In this document: positions 31,899 through 42,466 of the stretch, piece after piece
Numbering within the stretch: the first letter of the stretch is position 1
How the letters are laid out: every line of letters starts with the position of its first letter
DNA from: an uncultured Bradyrhizobium sp.
GTDB taxonomy: Bacteria; Pseudomonadota; Alphaproteobacteria; Rhizobiales; Xanthobacteraceae
Direction of reading: 5' to 3'
DNA: 64,000 bases
Assembly (NCBI RefSeq): GCF_936943645.1
Contig: NZ_CAKZJO010000057.1
Location: 124,001-188,000, forward strand
The notes under the pieces: generated by a model
What the model saw: the letters and a program-made list of their open reading frames with translations, nothing else
What the model was told of the DNA's origin: nothing
Database searches by the model: none
Translations under genes and position numbers: made by a program

Positions 31899-32957
31899 AT
31901 GGTCCGTATTGCTCATGCATTGCGCTTGCTGATCACCACCATTCTTCCGTCGGTCGCGGTTCCCGGGCTGGCGGTCGCCCAAGCTCCCGGCGAGATCTTC
32001 ACCTATCGCGGCGCTTGTGACGGCTCGGCGGCGGTCGCACTCGACCAGGATCGTTTCGCCGTCGCTGACGACGACAGCAATGTTCTCAACATCTTCCAGA
32101 TCGGAAAGCCGGACGCCCGGGCACTCAATCTCGATCGGTTTCTCGAAGCGCCGCTCAAGAAGAAACAACCCGGACCGGACGGCCAACCGGCCTTCAAGGA
32201 AGCCGACATCGAGGGAGCGGCGCGGATTGGCGATCGCATCTATTGGATCGGTTCGCATGGCCGCGATTCCGAAGGAGATGCCGAGCCGGGCCGTGCGCGG
32301 CTGTTCGCAACTCGTATCGTGTCGGATCCTGCGGGGCCCCGCCTCGAGCCAGTCAATTCCGTCGCCTACAAGAACCTGCGTGAGGACATGTTCGGCGATA
32401 AGAAGTTCGAGTTCTTGAAGCTTGCCTATGCGCCCGACAAGAAGAAGAACGGGCCGTCCCCGGAATCGGACAACGGATTCAACATCGAGGGACTAGCCGC
32501 TACGCCGGATGGACGCCTCCTGATCGGATTCCGCAATCCGCGCCCCGGCAACAAAGCCGTGGTGATCCGGCTCGACAATCCGGCCGAGGTGGTGGACGGC
32601 AAGCAGGCGGTGTTCGGCAAGACATGGCAGCTGGAGAATCTCGCGGGGCGCGGCATCCGCAGCATCGAGCGAATCAACAACACTTACGTCATCGTTGCGG
32701 GACCTCATCTCAACGCCGAGGATTCGAAGATCAAGCCGCCGTTCGCCCTCTACACCTGGAGCGGCGCGGAGGACGACAACAAGCCGGCAGAGATGAAGGA
32801 CGTGACAATTCCCGGTGATCTCACACCCGAAGCAGTGTTTGCGATTCCGGGCAGCGCCAACATGATGCTGCTATCCGATGACGGCAGCAAGGCCTGCAAG
32901 AAGGCGGAAAAGCCCGACAAATCGTTCCGGGCGATGACCCTGCCGGCGCCCAAATGA
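31899..32957 (+). CDS. exported DUF3616-domain protein
   Basis: MVRIAHALRLLITTILPSVAVPGLAVAQA leader; FKEADIEGAARIGDRIYWIGSHGRDSEG and NIEGLAATPDGRLLIGFRNPRP. Confidence 0.82.
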   Translation: MVRIAHALRLLITTILPSVAVPGLAVAQAPGEIFTYRGACDGSAAVALDQDRFAVADDDSNVLNIFQIGKPDARALNLDRFLEAPLKKKQPGPDGQPAFKEADIEGAARIGDRIYWIGSHGRDSEGDAEPGRARLFATRIVSDPAGPRLEPVNSVAYKNLREDMFGDKKFEFLKLAYAPDKKKNGPSPESDNGFNIEGLAATPDGRLLIGFRNPRPGNKAVVIRLDNPAEVVDGKQAVFGKTWQLENLAGRGIRSIERINNTYVIVAGPHLNAEDSKIKPPFALYTWSGAEDDNKPAEMKDVTIPGDLTPEAVFAIPGSANMMLLSDDGSKACKKAEKPDKSFRAMTLPAPK

Positions 32958-32989
32958 CAGCTCGCGATCGATAACGCAGGGCGCTCCTG

Positions 32990-35023
32990 ATGAAACTGTC
33001 GCGAAGCCTTTTGTGGCAGCTCATGGCAACGTTGCTGCTGACCGCATCCGCGGCGGCCCATCCGCTCGACCGCGGCCTCGCGATCGTCGATCCGGCCGTC
33101 GTCGAAGAGCTCGACCGCGATTTTGGCGTCGCCCAGATGCTCGGAGGCATTGCACCCGGCGGCGGCACCATCAGCAACGACAAGCTGTTCGCTCGCCCCG
33201 GCATGGCAGAGGTTCGCAGATACATCCTGCAGCGGATCGAGGCATACAATCAGGAGTACAATCACGGCCACGACGACCCGCGCGTGCTCGACGCGCGGTT
33301 CGTGCAAGGGGCGATCGCACGCTTTCAGCTCGCTGGTGTCGTCAACCGCATGGACCGCGGTTTCGTCGGCGAGTTGAAGGAAGCGTGCGGCGAAATCAGG
33401 CTGATCTATCGCCTGTTCTACAAGGGTACTGCCACGGTCGGCGAAATCTCCGCGCCCGTGGAATCGCGCCTGCCGATGACGCTCAACGTCACCTTGAAGG
33501 CGAACACCGGGGACGGCTGCGCCGCCGTGGCGAAGCGCTGGCTCAATGCTCCGGCCGAAACGACCTCGGTTGCCGAGCAGGTGCAGCACTTCAAGACCAA
33601 GGGTGCGCTGGCGGGGGTCAAGCCGGCGCAGATCGACCGGCTCGAATTCAATTACCAGATTCTGCGCCGGCCTGCCGGCGAGTCCGACGTTGGCGTAGGC
33701 GACTTCGGCGGGCGCGCCGAATATCTGCTGTCCGTCTTCCGCTGGAGCAAACAGGACAAGGCTTTTGTCCGCAACCGGATGGAGAACCAGATCGATCCGG
33801 AGCGATTCCGCAACAACCCCGCCGATCGCAAGGCACTGAACGATGCCGTGATGTTGCTCGATTTCCTGCGCGATCTCGACAATGGCCGGGCCATGCTGCC
33901 GACCGCGCTGACCACACGCGAGGCGGTATCGATCTCGCCGGGGGGCCAGACCCGCACCCGCAACCGGCCGTTCGATAATTTGATGGACGAGAAGCGTTTC
34001 CAGCAACTGATGGCGCAATTCAAGGCTAAGGGCGAACGGCTGCAAAACATCGCCTCGTTTGAGAGCTTCGTGGCGCGGCTCAACGATCTGACCTGCGCGG
34101 GCTGTCACCAGACCCGCGCCATCGCCGGGTTCCATTTTCCCGGCGCCGATTGGGCCGCCGCCCCAAAGATCAACGCCGTGTTCGTGGCGGGCTCGCCGCA
34201 TTTCTACGGCGACATGCCGCGCCGCCGTGCTATCGTCGAGGCTTATGCGAACGGTGCCGCACCGAACTTCCGCCGCAGCTTCGCAGCCCGGCCGGAGCCC
34301 TCAACGGTGGCCGCACTGGCGGGCACGGAAATCGCCGATGGCTGGGGCGCGGTCTGCTACAAGCCGCCCGACCCCAGCAAGCCGGACAGCTCCTTTGCTG
34401 CCATAACGAGTTGCGCAAGCGGCCTCGAGTGCCAAGTCATCGCGCGCAGCAAGCGGCATTCCGGGATGGGCATGTGCCTGCCACCAGAAACATCCGTTCA
34501 GGTCGGCGATCCCCTGGAGATCACGACGGTCACCTACGGTGAGACCGGCGATGCCTTTGACCACGAACGTCTCAGCAAGCCTGAACCGGATGCAGGACGA
34601 GAACGCGCGCCGCACGTCGGGGAATTGCCCGAGAATTCGACGACGTCGAAATATGTCCGACAGCATCAGCGGGGGATGAGCGGTTTTGGCGGCTTCCCGG
34701 CAGGCATGCTGCGAATCCGCGGTTGCAGCGGTGCGCCCGGCGAGCCAGCGAGCGCGAACAATCCTGAATCCATCTGCGTGCAAATGGCCGATGACGGCTT
34801 CAACAAGTGCGTCGGAGAGAAGCCGTTTTCGCTGTGCCTCTCGGCGAGCGTTCCCAACCCCGTAGTCAAACCAGGGGGCGCGCGTGCCTGTGACATCGCC
34901 AAGCCCTGCCGCGAGGACTACATCTGTACGGGCAGTGAGAAAGTCGGGACCGGCGCCTGCATCCCTCCCTATTTCGTTTTCCAGTTCAGGGTGGACCGCC
35001 ACCCAAGCAACATTTCTCCATAA
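32990..35023 (+). CDS. exported hypothetical protein with CxxCH heme-like motif and Cys-rich C-terminus
   Basis: 677 aa; leader MKLSRSLLWQLMATLLLTASAAAHP; LNDLTCAGCHQTRAIAGFHFPG (CAGCH at 34094-34108). Confidence 0.8.
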   Translation: MKLSRSLLWQLMATLLLTASAAAHPLDRGLAIVDPAVVEELDRDFGVAQMLGGIAPGGGTISNDKLFARPGMAEVRRYILQRIEAYNQEYNHGHDDPRVLDARFVQGAIARFQLAGVVNRMDRGFVGELKEACGEIRLIYRLFYKGTATVGEISAPVESRLPMTLNVTLKANTGDGCAAVAKRWLNAPAETTSVAEQVQHFKTKGALAGVKPAQIDRLEFNYQILRRPAGESDVGVGDFGGRAEYLLSVFRWSKQDKAFVRNRMENQIDPERFRNNPADRKALNDAVMLLDFLRDLDNGRAMLPTALTTREAVSISPGGQTRTRNRPFDNLMDEKRFQQLMAQFKAKGERLQNIASFESFVARLNDLTCAGCHQTRAIAGFHFPGADWAAAPKINAVFVAGSPHFYGDMPRRRAIVEAYANGAAPNFRRSFAARPEPSTVAALAGTEIADGWGAVCYKPPDPSKPDSSFAAITSCASGLECQVIARSKRHSGMGMCLPPETSVQVGDPLEITTVTYGETGDAFDHERLSKPEPDAGRERAPHVGELPENSTTSKYVRQHQRGMSGFGGFPAGMLRIRGCSGAPGEPASANNPESICVQMADDGFNKCVGEKPFSLCLSASVPNPVVKPGGARACDIAKPCREDYICTGSEKVGTGACIPPYFVFQFRVDRHPSNISP

Positions 35024-35083
35024 TACGCGCGCTGACGGAGCTTGCAGGAACCTTCAATCGCGGATCGTACAAGGGAGCGTCAA

Positions 35084-36310
35084 ATGCCAATCGTGGGAAC
35101 GGGATGGGAGCTTCATCTCAAGCGCCTTGGGATGCACAAGAGCGGATCGAAACAACGCACCTATGGCAGTTACCAGGTCTATATCGACGGCGAAGCTCAG
35201 CCGTCCCTGGCAGGTTTCATCTGCGAGAGATTGGGGCCCGGCGACAACACGACCGCGAGCAACGGCAAGCGCATCGAGGCAAAGACCTATCCCCTATGGA
35301 CGCAGTTCGGTCACTACCGTTCGATCGGCTATTCCACGAGTGAGGACGTGGCCGGCAAGCCGCCGATGCCCGCCATCCTGCTGCTGGGGACCGGCGCGCG
35401 AACGGGGATTCTGATTCATCCCGCGCATCCGCCGAACCTCTATTTGTCGAGCATCGGCTGCCTCAATCCGACCAGCGCCGTCGGCCCCAAGGACCTCATC
35501 GACTTCTGGGATTCACGCCGCCGCGTGATCGCCCTGTTGGAGAGCCTGAAGGTCCATGCACCCGCCGCTTTCGCGCATGAGGTCACCACCCGGATCAAGG
35601 ACGCCTCGATCGTCATCGACGGCGAACCGACCAAGCAGCTCACCGCGACGCCCACTCCTGCTTTCGAAGCGGTATCGGCGGAGACGGCGCTATTACTACC
35701 GATCTCCAAGGCGTCGGCGCTGATCTGCGCCAGATGGCTGATGCAGAATTTCGGCGACAAGCTTACGAACGCCTGCGCCGGCAAGGCCTACCAGCCCAAA
35801 CATCTCTGCGCGATCGTGTGCCAGGAAACCGCCTATAAATGGATTCCCTGGATCGGCACCCAGTCGGTTCAGACCATCGTCGAGCGGGCAGTGTTCGATG
35901 CGAGCGGCGACTACCCCGGTACAACGCGCACAGCCTTTCCAGTGAACACAAAGGCGTTCCGCGACAAATACGGAAAGCCATTCACCGACATGCTGATCGC
36001 GGAGGCGAACAAGACCCGCCAGCTGCAGGGCTGGGGTGACAAGCCCTGGGTCTACAAGGGCTACGGCCTGTTTCAATACGACTTGCAGCACGTCAAAACC
36101 GCTGAAGATTTTTTCAAGAACAGGGAATGGTACAGTTTCGACAATTGCCTGCGCCGCGTCGTCGAGGAGCTCGACAGCAAACTGACCGCGCAGGGCGGAA
36201 ACCTCTGGAAGGCCATCAAGGCCTACAACGGCTCAGGCGCAGCCGCCGAGCGATACATGCAAAACGTCAAGGTGTTTACGGATTATTGCGAGGAGGTGAC
36301 CGGACCTTGA
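35084..36310 (+). CDS. DUF5675-like N-terminus fused to lysozyme/transglycosylase-like domain
   Basis: GILIHPAHPPNLYLSSIGCLNPTSAVG (DUF5675-like) and AIVCQETAYKW...GYGLFQYDL...WKAIKAYNGSGAAAERY (lysozyme-like). Confidence 0.6.
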   Translation: MPIVGTGWELHLKRLGMHKSGSKQRTYGSYQVYIDGEAQPSLAGFICERLGPGDNTTASNGKRIEAKTYPLWTQFGHYRSIGYSTSEDVAGKPPMPAILLLGTGARTGILIHPAHPPNLYLSSIGCLNPTSAVGPKDLIDFWDSRRRVIALLESLKVHAPAAFAHEVTTRIKDASIVIDGEPTKQLTATPTPAFEAVSAETALLLPISKASALICARWLMQNFGDKLTNACAGKAYQPKHLCAIVCQETAYKWIPWIGTQSVQTIVERAVFDASGDYPGTTRTAFPVNTKAFRDKYGKPFTDMLIAEANKTRQLQGWGDKPWVYKGYGLFQYDLQHVKTAEDFFKNREWYSFDNCLRRVVEELDSKLTAQGGNLWKAIKAYNGSGAAAERYMQNVKVFTDYCEEVTGP

Positions 36311-36397
36311 GGACAGGCCGACATATCGGTGGCGCCGAACATGGTGGCAGACCTGCGGGGCCGCTCCGGCGGCGACGACCAATCCTCGTCGGGCGAC

Positions 36398-36471
36398 TGG
36401 CTGGGGAACCTGGATTCGAACCAAGACAAACAGAGTCAGAGTCTGTTGTGCTACCGTTACACCATTCCCCA
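36398..36471 (-). tRNA. tRNA-Gln (anticodon CTG), CCA encoded
   Basis: Reverse strand TGGGGAATGGTGTAACGGTAGCACAACAGACTCTGACTCTGTTTGTCTTGGTTCGAATCCAGGTTCCCCAGCCA folds as a cloverleaf; loop CT-CTG-AC. Confidence 0.95.
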
Positions 36472-36478
36472 ACGGAAT

Positions 36479-36516
36479 AGTCGAACAAATTCAATGACTT
36501 GATTATTTGTTCGACT
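36479..36516. promoter_or_regulatory. perfect 12-bp inverted repeat immediately upstream of tRNA-Gln
   Basis: AGTCGAACAAAT-N14-ATTTGTTCGACT; loop carries an inner TCAA/TTGA pair. Confidence 0.8.
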
Positions 36517-36687
36517 GTCGCCGGAAGCGCGTTTGGCGCAAATCACGGCTCAGGCGTGGCAGGGTTCTACCCGCTCGCCCCCGGGCTGGCAAGCGTTGCG
36601 GTGGATGGGGCATCTCTCCTCAACAGGAGGAGCAGGACCCGGCCATTCACGTGCTTCGCCAGCCGACCTTCGCCGTGGCTTTGCCGT

Positions 36688-37659
36688 CTAGTCCAGCTTG
36701 ATGTTCGCGGCCTCGATCACCTTCTTCCAGCGCGCCGTCTCGGCGGCGATGTAGGCCGCGAACGGTTCGGAATCCATGGCGACGGCGGTGGCACCGAGCT
36801 CAGCCAACTTCTGCACCGTCTCCGGCTGCTGCATGAAGGCGCGGATTTCGGCCGACAGCTTTTCGACGATCGGCTTCGGCGTCCCTGACGGCACGAAGAA
36901 GCCGTGCCAGGCCACCGCCTCGAACCCGGGCAGGAATTCGGCAACGGCCGGCGCCTGCGGATCGAAGTCGGCGCGCTTGGGCGATGCGGTCGCGAGCAGC
37001 GCGAGCTGGCCGGTCTTCACCTGCGGCAGCAGCAGCGGTACGTTGTCGAAGGCCAGATCGATCTGGCCGCTGAGGAGGTCCGTCAGCATCTGGCTGGAGC
37101 CCTTGTAGGGCACGTGCACCATCTTGGTGCCGGTCATCTGCTGGAACAGCTCGCCGGCAAGATGCTGGGACGTGCCGACGCCGGCCGAGCCGAACGAGAC
37201 CTTGTCCGGATTGGCTTTCAAATAGGCGATCAGCTCCGGCACGGTGCGCGCCTTGATCTTGTTGGGATTGACGACGAGCACGTTGGGCACGACGCTGATC
37301 TGGGCAACCGGCACCAGATCCCTCTCCGGCTGGTAGCTGAGCTTGGGCCCGTAGAGCGACGGATTGATCGCAAGCGCGGACGTGCTCGCAAGGCCGAGCG
37401 TGATACCATCCGGCGCCGACTTCGCCAGCCGCGTCACGCCGAGGATCGAGCCGGCACCGGCGACATTCTCGACCACGAACGGCTTGCCGAACTTCGTCTG
37501 CAGATGGTTCGAGACCATGCGCGCGAAGATGTCAGCCGTGCCACCGGCGGCGAAGGGAACGATCACCGTCACCTGCTTGGACGGATAAGCATCCTGCGCC
37601 TTCACGGGTGACGTCGCCAGCAGCACTGCCGACACAAGACCAAGCCACATCGATCTCAT
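36688..37659 (-). CDS. Bug-family (TctC) tripartite tricarboxylate transporter substrate-binding protein
   Basis: 323 aa; YPSKQVTVIVPFAAGGTADIFARMVSNHLQTKFGKPFVVENVAGAGSILG, VPYKGSSQMLTDLLSGQIDLAFDN. Confidence 0.95.
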   Translation of the reverse strand: MRSMWLGLVSAVLLATSPVKAQDAYPSKQVTVIVPFAAGGTADIFARMVSNHLQTKFGKPFVVENVAGAGSILGVTRLAKSAPDGITLGLASTSALAINPSLYGPKLSYQPERDLVPVAQISVVPNVLVVNPNKIKARTVPELIAYLKANPDKVSFGSAGVGTSQHLAGELFQQMTGTKMVHVPYKGSSQMLTDLLSGQIDLAFDNVPLLLPQVKTGQLALLATASPKRADFDPQAPAVAEFLPGFEAVAWHGFFVPSGTPKPIVEKLSAEIRAFMQQPETVQKLAELGATAVAMDSEPFAAYIAAETARWKKVIEAANIKLD

Positions 37660-37716
37660 CGAAGTTTCCTCTACCTTTGCTGTGTTGTTGATTTGGTGCC
37701 GCGCGTGACAGAAGCG

Positions 37717-38847
37717 TCAGAACGCGACTTCGTACATGTTCAGGATCGCATCCCGGCTCAGATCGCGCGGATTGTTGTCGAGCAAGCGGCGAATGGCGTG
37801 CGCCTCATCCGCCATCACGCCGAGGTCGTTCCTGGGCACGCCGAGCGCCGACAGCCGCATCTCGACGCCGAGGTTCTTGCAGAAGTCGTAAGTGGCGTCG
37901 AATGCGAGCTTCGGATCGGTGCGTTCCGGCAAGCCCAGCGCGCCGAGCACCGCGACCGTCTTCGTCTCCACGGCCGGCATGTTGAAGGCCAGCGTGTGCG
38001 GAAAGATCACCGCGCAGGCAAGGCCATGCGCCACGTGGTGACGCGTGCCGAGCGGATAAGCCACCGCGTGGCCGGCGGTCGTGTTCACCGGCCCCAGGCA
38101 ATAGCCGCCATAGAGCGAGGCCAACGAAAGACCTGCGCGCGCCTCGCGGTCGCCGCCATCGGCCACCGCGCGCTTGAGATAACGTCCGACCAGCCGCGCG
38201 CCCTCGAGCGCATAGAGGTCGATGGTCGGATGCGACTTGCGGCTGGTATAGGCCTCGACGCAATGCGCCAGCGCATCGACGCCGGTCGCCGCGGTGACCT
38301 CCTTCGGCACGGTCATGGTCAGGTCCGGATCGACGATGGCGATATCGGCCAGCATGAACCGGCTCTGTACCGCCTGCTTGTTCTGGCTGACGGGATCGGT
38401 GACCAGCGCACGGGTGCCGGCCTCGCTGCCGGTGCCTGACGTGGTCGGGATCTGCATCAGCGCAACGCTGCGGCCCGCCACCTTCTCCGGCCCGACGATG
38501 TCGGCGAAGGGCACGTCGGACGTGCACATGACCGCGACCAGCTTGGCGAGGTCCATTGCACTGCCGCCGCCGAAGCCGACGACGAGATCGGGCTTGGTGT
38601 CCTTCGCCATCGCCACGGCCTTCTCGAGATTGGGCAGGTCCGGCTCGGGCTTGACCTCGCCAAACACCTTGACGGCCCCCGGCAGCGCCAGCGTGTCGAC
38701 GCGGGCAGCATTGAAGGGATCGGAGATCACCAGCGGCCGCTTGGCGCCGACCCGCTGGGCGAAGCGCGCTGCGGCGGTGATCGTGCCGTTGCCGAACTCC
38801 AGGATGGTGGGACGTTGGATTTCGATGGGCGTGAAGGCGTTGGTCAT
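37717..38847 (-). CDS. iron-containing alcohol dehydrogenase
   Basis: MTNAFTPIEIQRPTILEFGNGTI; VGFGGGSAMDLAKLVA, TSGTGSEAGTRALVTD; HGLACAVIFPHTLAFN. Confidence 0.93.
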   Translation of the reverse strand: MTNAFTPIEIQRPTILEFGNGTITAAARFAQRVGAKRPLVISDPFNAARVDTLALPGAVKVFGEVKPEPDLPNLEKAVAMAKDTKPDLVVGFGGGSAMDLAKLVAVMCTSDVPFADIVGPEKVAGRSVALMQIPTTSGTGSEAGTRALVTDPVSQNKQAVQSRFMLADIAIVDPDLTMTVPKEVTAATGVDALAHCVEAYTSRKSHPTIDLYALEGARLVGRYLKRAVADGGDREARAGLSLASLYGGYCLGPVNTTAGHAVAYPLGTRHHVAHGLACAVIFPHTLAFNMPAVETKTVAVLGALGLPERTDPKLAFDATYDFCKNLGVEMRLSALGVPRNDLGVMADEAHAIRRLLDNNPRDLSRDAILNMYEVAF

Positions 38848-38857
38848 AGGCTCGATC

Positions 38858-39891
<1,034 letters not shown>

Positions 39892-39895
<4 letters not shown>

Positions 39896-41004
39896 ATCGG
39901 ACTCTCCATTCTGAGCAGATGATTGTCCCGGAGCAGGTCGCGCCACAGCTCGCTGGGACCGAATGCGCCGGATTTCGAGACGACGTCAACACCGGCCCAG
40001 CGCCCGCCTTGCAGGATCGAGCGCGGCAATCCCGGAACGATACGTCCCGTCACCTGGAGGGCGTGTGCATCAAGACCAACGCACGCCGCCTTCAAGGTCT
40101 CGCCGCCGGCCACGATCAACGTGCCGGGCGGATCGAGCGTCGCGATCAGCGCGGTCAGTTCGCGCGCGATCCGCCGCGCCGCCTCGGTTCGCGTCAGGTC
40201 TTCGGCGAGCGAGAACTTGACCATCGCCACGCGATCGTCGACCAGCTTGCGCCGAACGCGGTCCACGCCCTCGCCTTCCGCAAGCGCAATCGTCGCCTCG
40301 CCGCACGCGGCGAGCTGAGAGGCGGTGGCGGGCTGATCGGAGCCGAACAGCCCCAGCACGGGCAGCTTCAATTGGCCCGGCGCGTCGGCACGGTGACGGC
40401 GCGCGAGCGCACCGGCCAGCCCGCCGCTTCCGCACCACAGCACGGGACCCGGCATGCGTCGTCCCATCTCGACGACGCGGTCGAGGTCGATGTCGCTCTC
40501 GGCGTCGAAGACCTGAACACCGCCCCGCGATAGCGTATCGGAGCTGCCCTGCCGCGCCTCGAGGCCCTCGCGTTGCAACTGGGTCAGGAGATCGTCGCCG
40601 ACCCGATGCCACTCGCCCTGCACCGTGCGTGCGAATTGCTGCCCGCCGGCGGTGCGGCGCCCCTGATAATCGAATGCCGGCGCGACCACGCAGGATGCGA
40701 AGTGACCGCCCTCCAGGCAGCCCCCGAGCTCTGCCGCCCACGCCCCCCGCAACAGGCTATCGATCTTCTTGTAAGCGATTGTCGCGCCCAGAAGATGGGG
40801 CGCTAGGCGGCCGACAATCCGGACGCTCTCGTCCTTCGAGCGTTCACGGGTACCGCTATCGATCGCCAGGCTTCCAGAGTCCGGCGGCTTGAACCCCTCC
40901 GACCAGACGACATCGAACGGTCCGCACAGGCCGACGAACTCCGCCGCGGTGTCGAGCGCACCGGTGAGGTCGTCAGCAAGCAGCCGGACGCTCGTCATCG
41001 TCAT
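39892..41004 (-). CDS. four-carbon acid sugar kinase family protein (DUF1537)
   Basis: 370 aa; MTSVRLLADDLTGALDTAAEF; YKKIDSLLRGAWAAEL; VAGGETLKAAC. Confidence 0.9.
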
Positions 41005-42440
41005 GCAGCTCCCGCGCTGAAAATCTTGCCGGGGTTCATCAGCCCGTGCGGGTCGAGCAATCGCTTGATGTCGCGCATCAGGTCAATGTCGAGCGGATCG
41101 GCGACGCGGGCAAGCCTGCCGCGATTGGTGATGCCGATGCCGTGCTCGGCACTGATCGCCCCGCCCTGCGCCGCGGTCTCGTCATCGACGATCTCGTTGA
41201 TATCAGCCACCAGCCTGGCCGTCGCTTCCGGATCCCGGCAATGCATCCGATTGATCAGCGCCACGACGTGGATGTTGCCGTCGCCGATATGGCCGTGCAT
41301 CACGACGTTGGCATGAGGGACGGCCGCCTTGATGCGGGCTTCGACATTGTTGACGAAAGCCGCTTGACGCTCCAGCGGAACCACGCTGTCATGCGACACC
41401 ACATAGCCGCTGCGCTTGTTGCCTTCGGAGACGCTGTGCCTGACGGCCCAGATCGCCTTCGCCTGCCCCAGATTGGAGGCCAATATGGCGTCCTCGGCCA
41501 GCCCTGCTTCCATCGCATCCGCGAGGACGGCGGCCAGCGGCTCGGTGAGGTCGACGCCTGCGAGCGTGTCGGTCAGCTCGACGATCAGATACCACGGCGT
41601 CGTCAGCTCGAAAGGAACGGTGACATGCGGAACGGTCGCGGCGATCGCCTCGATCTGCGACCGCGACATGATCTCGAGGCTGCCGATCCGGTCGCCGACC
41701 GCGCCGCGGAGGCGCTGCATGATCTCGAGCGCCTGCTCGACGCCCCGCAATTTCAAAAGCGCCAGGGCCGAGCTGCGCGGCGGCGCAAACAGTTTCAGCA
41801 CGGCCGCGGTGACGATGCCGAGCGTGCCCTCCGCACCGATGAAGAGCTGCTTGAGCGCGTAGCCAGTATTGTCCTTGCGCAGCGCGCGCAATCCGTTGAA
41901 GACGCGCCCGTCGGGCAGCACGACCTCGAGACCGAGCACGAGGTCGCGCGTCGGACCGTAGCGCAGCACCGCGGTTCCGCCGGCATTGGTCGAGATATTG
42001 CCGCCGATCTGGCAGGAGCCCTCGGCGCCCAGGCTCAAGGGAAAGTAGCGATCGACGTTCCGCGCCGTGTTCTGCACCTCCGCGAGGATGCAGCCGGCCT
42101 CCACGGTGATCGTGTTGGCGAGCGGGCTGACGTCGCGCACGGTGCGCATGCGGTCGAGCCGGATCACCACATTGCCGGCGTGATCGTCCGGCGTCGCTGC
42201 CCCGCACATGCCGGTGTTGCCGCCCTGCGGCACGATCGCGAGGCGCCTTGCGGCGCAGAACTTCACGACGGCGGCGACCTCGGCTGTCGAGGCTGGCTTC
42301 ACCACCGCGACCGCGCGGCCGTGATAGCGCCCGCGCCAGTCCGCTACGTAAGGTTCCTGGTCGACCCCGGATGCGATGACGTGCTTGTCGCCGACGATTG
42401 CGGCGAGGCCGGCCAGCGCATCCTGGAAAGAGTCAGACAT
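41001..42440 (-). CDS. FAD-binding oxidase (GlcD / D-lactate dehydrogenase-like)
   Basis: MSDSFQDALAGLAAIVG; AIVPQGGNTGMCGAATPD, GGNISTNAGGTAVLRYG, HGHIGDGNIHV, SAEHGIGI. Confidence 0.93.
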   Translation of the reverse strand: MSDSFQDALAGLAAIVGDKHVIASGVDQEPYVADWRGRYHGRAVAVVKPASTAEVAAVVKFCAARRLAIVPQGGNTGMCGAATPDDHAGNVVIRLDRMRTVRDVSPLANTITVEAGCILAEVQNTARNVDRYFPLSLGAEGSCQIGGNISTNAGGTAVLRYGPTRDLVLGLEVVLPDGRVFNGLRALRKDNTGYALKQLFIGAEGTLGIVTAAVLKLFAPPRSSALALLKLRGVEQALEIMQRLRGAVGDRIGSLEIMSRSQIEAIAATVPHVTVPFELTTPWYLIVELTDTLAGVDLTEPLAAVLADAMEAGLAEDAILASNLGQAKAIWAVRHSVSEGNKRSGYVVSHDSVVPLERQAAFVNNVEARIKAAVPHANVVMHGHIGDGNIHVVALINRMHCRDPEATARLVADINEIVDDETAAQGGAISAEHGIGITNRGRLARVADPLDIDLMRDIKRLLDPHGLMNPGKIFSAGAA

Positions 42441-42466
42441 CGGTTCGCCTCGTCGCCGGTCCAGGT

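Noticed and set aside
31899-36471. Possible genomic island integrated at tRNA-Gln
   Set aside because: No integrase and no second copy of the tRNA 3' end found by eye to the left; adjacency alone is insufficient
36233-36494. Short ORFs reading GEWCNGSTTDSDSVCLGSNPGSP and similar
   Set aside because: Translation of the tRNA-Gln gene; a classic false ORF
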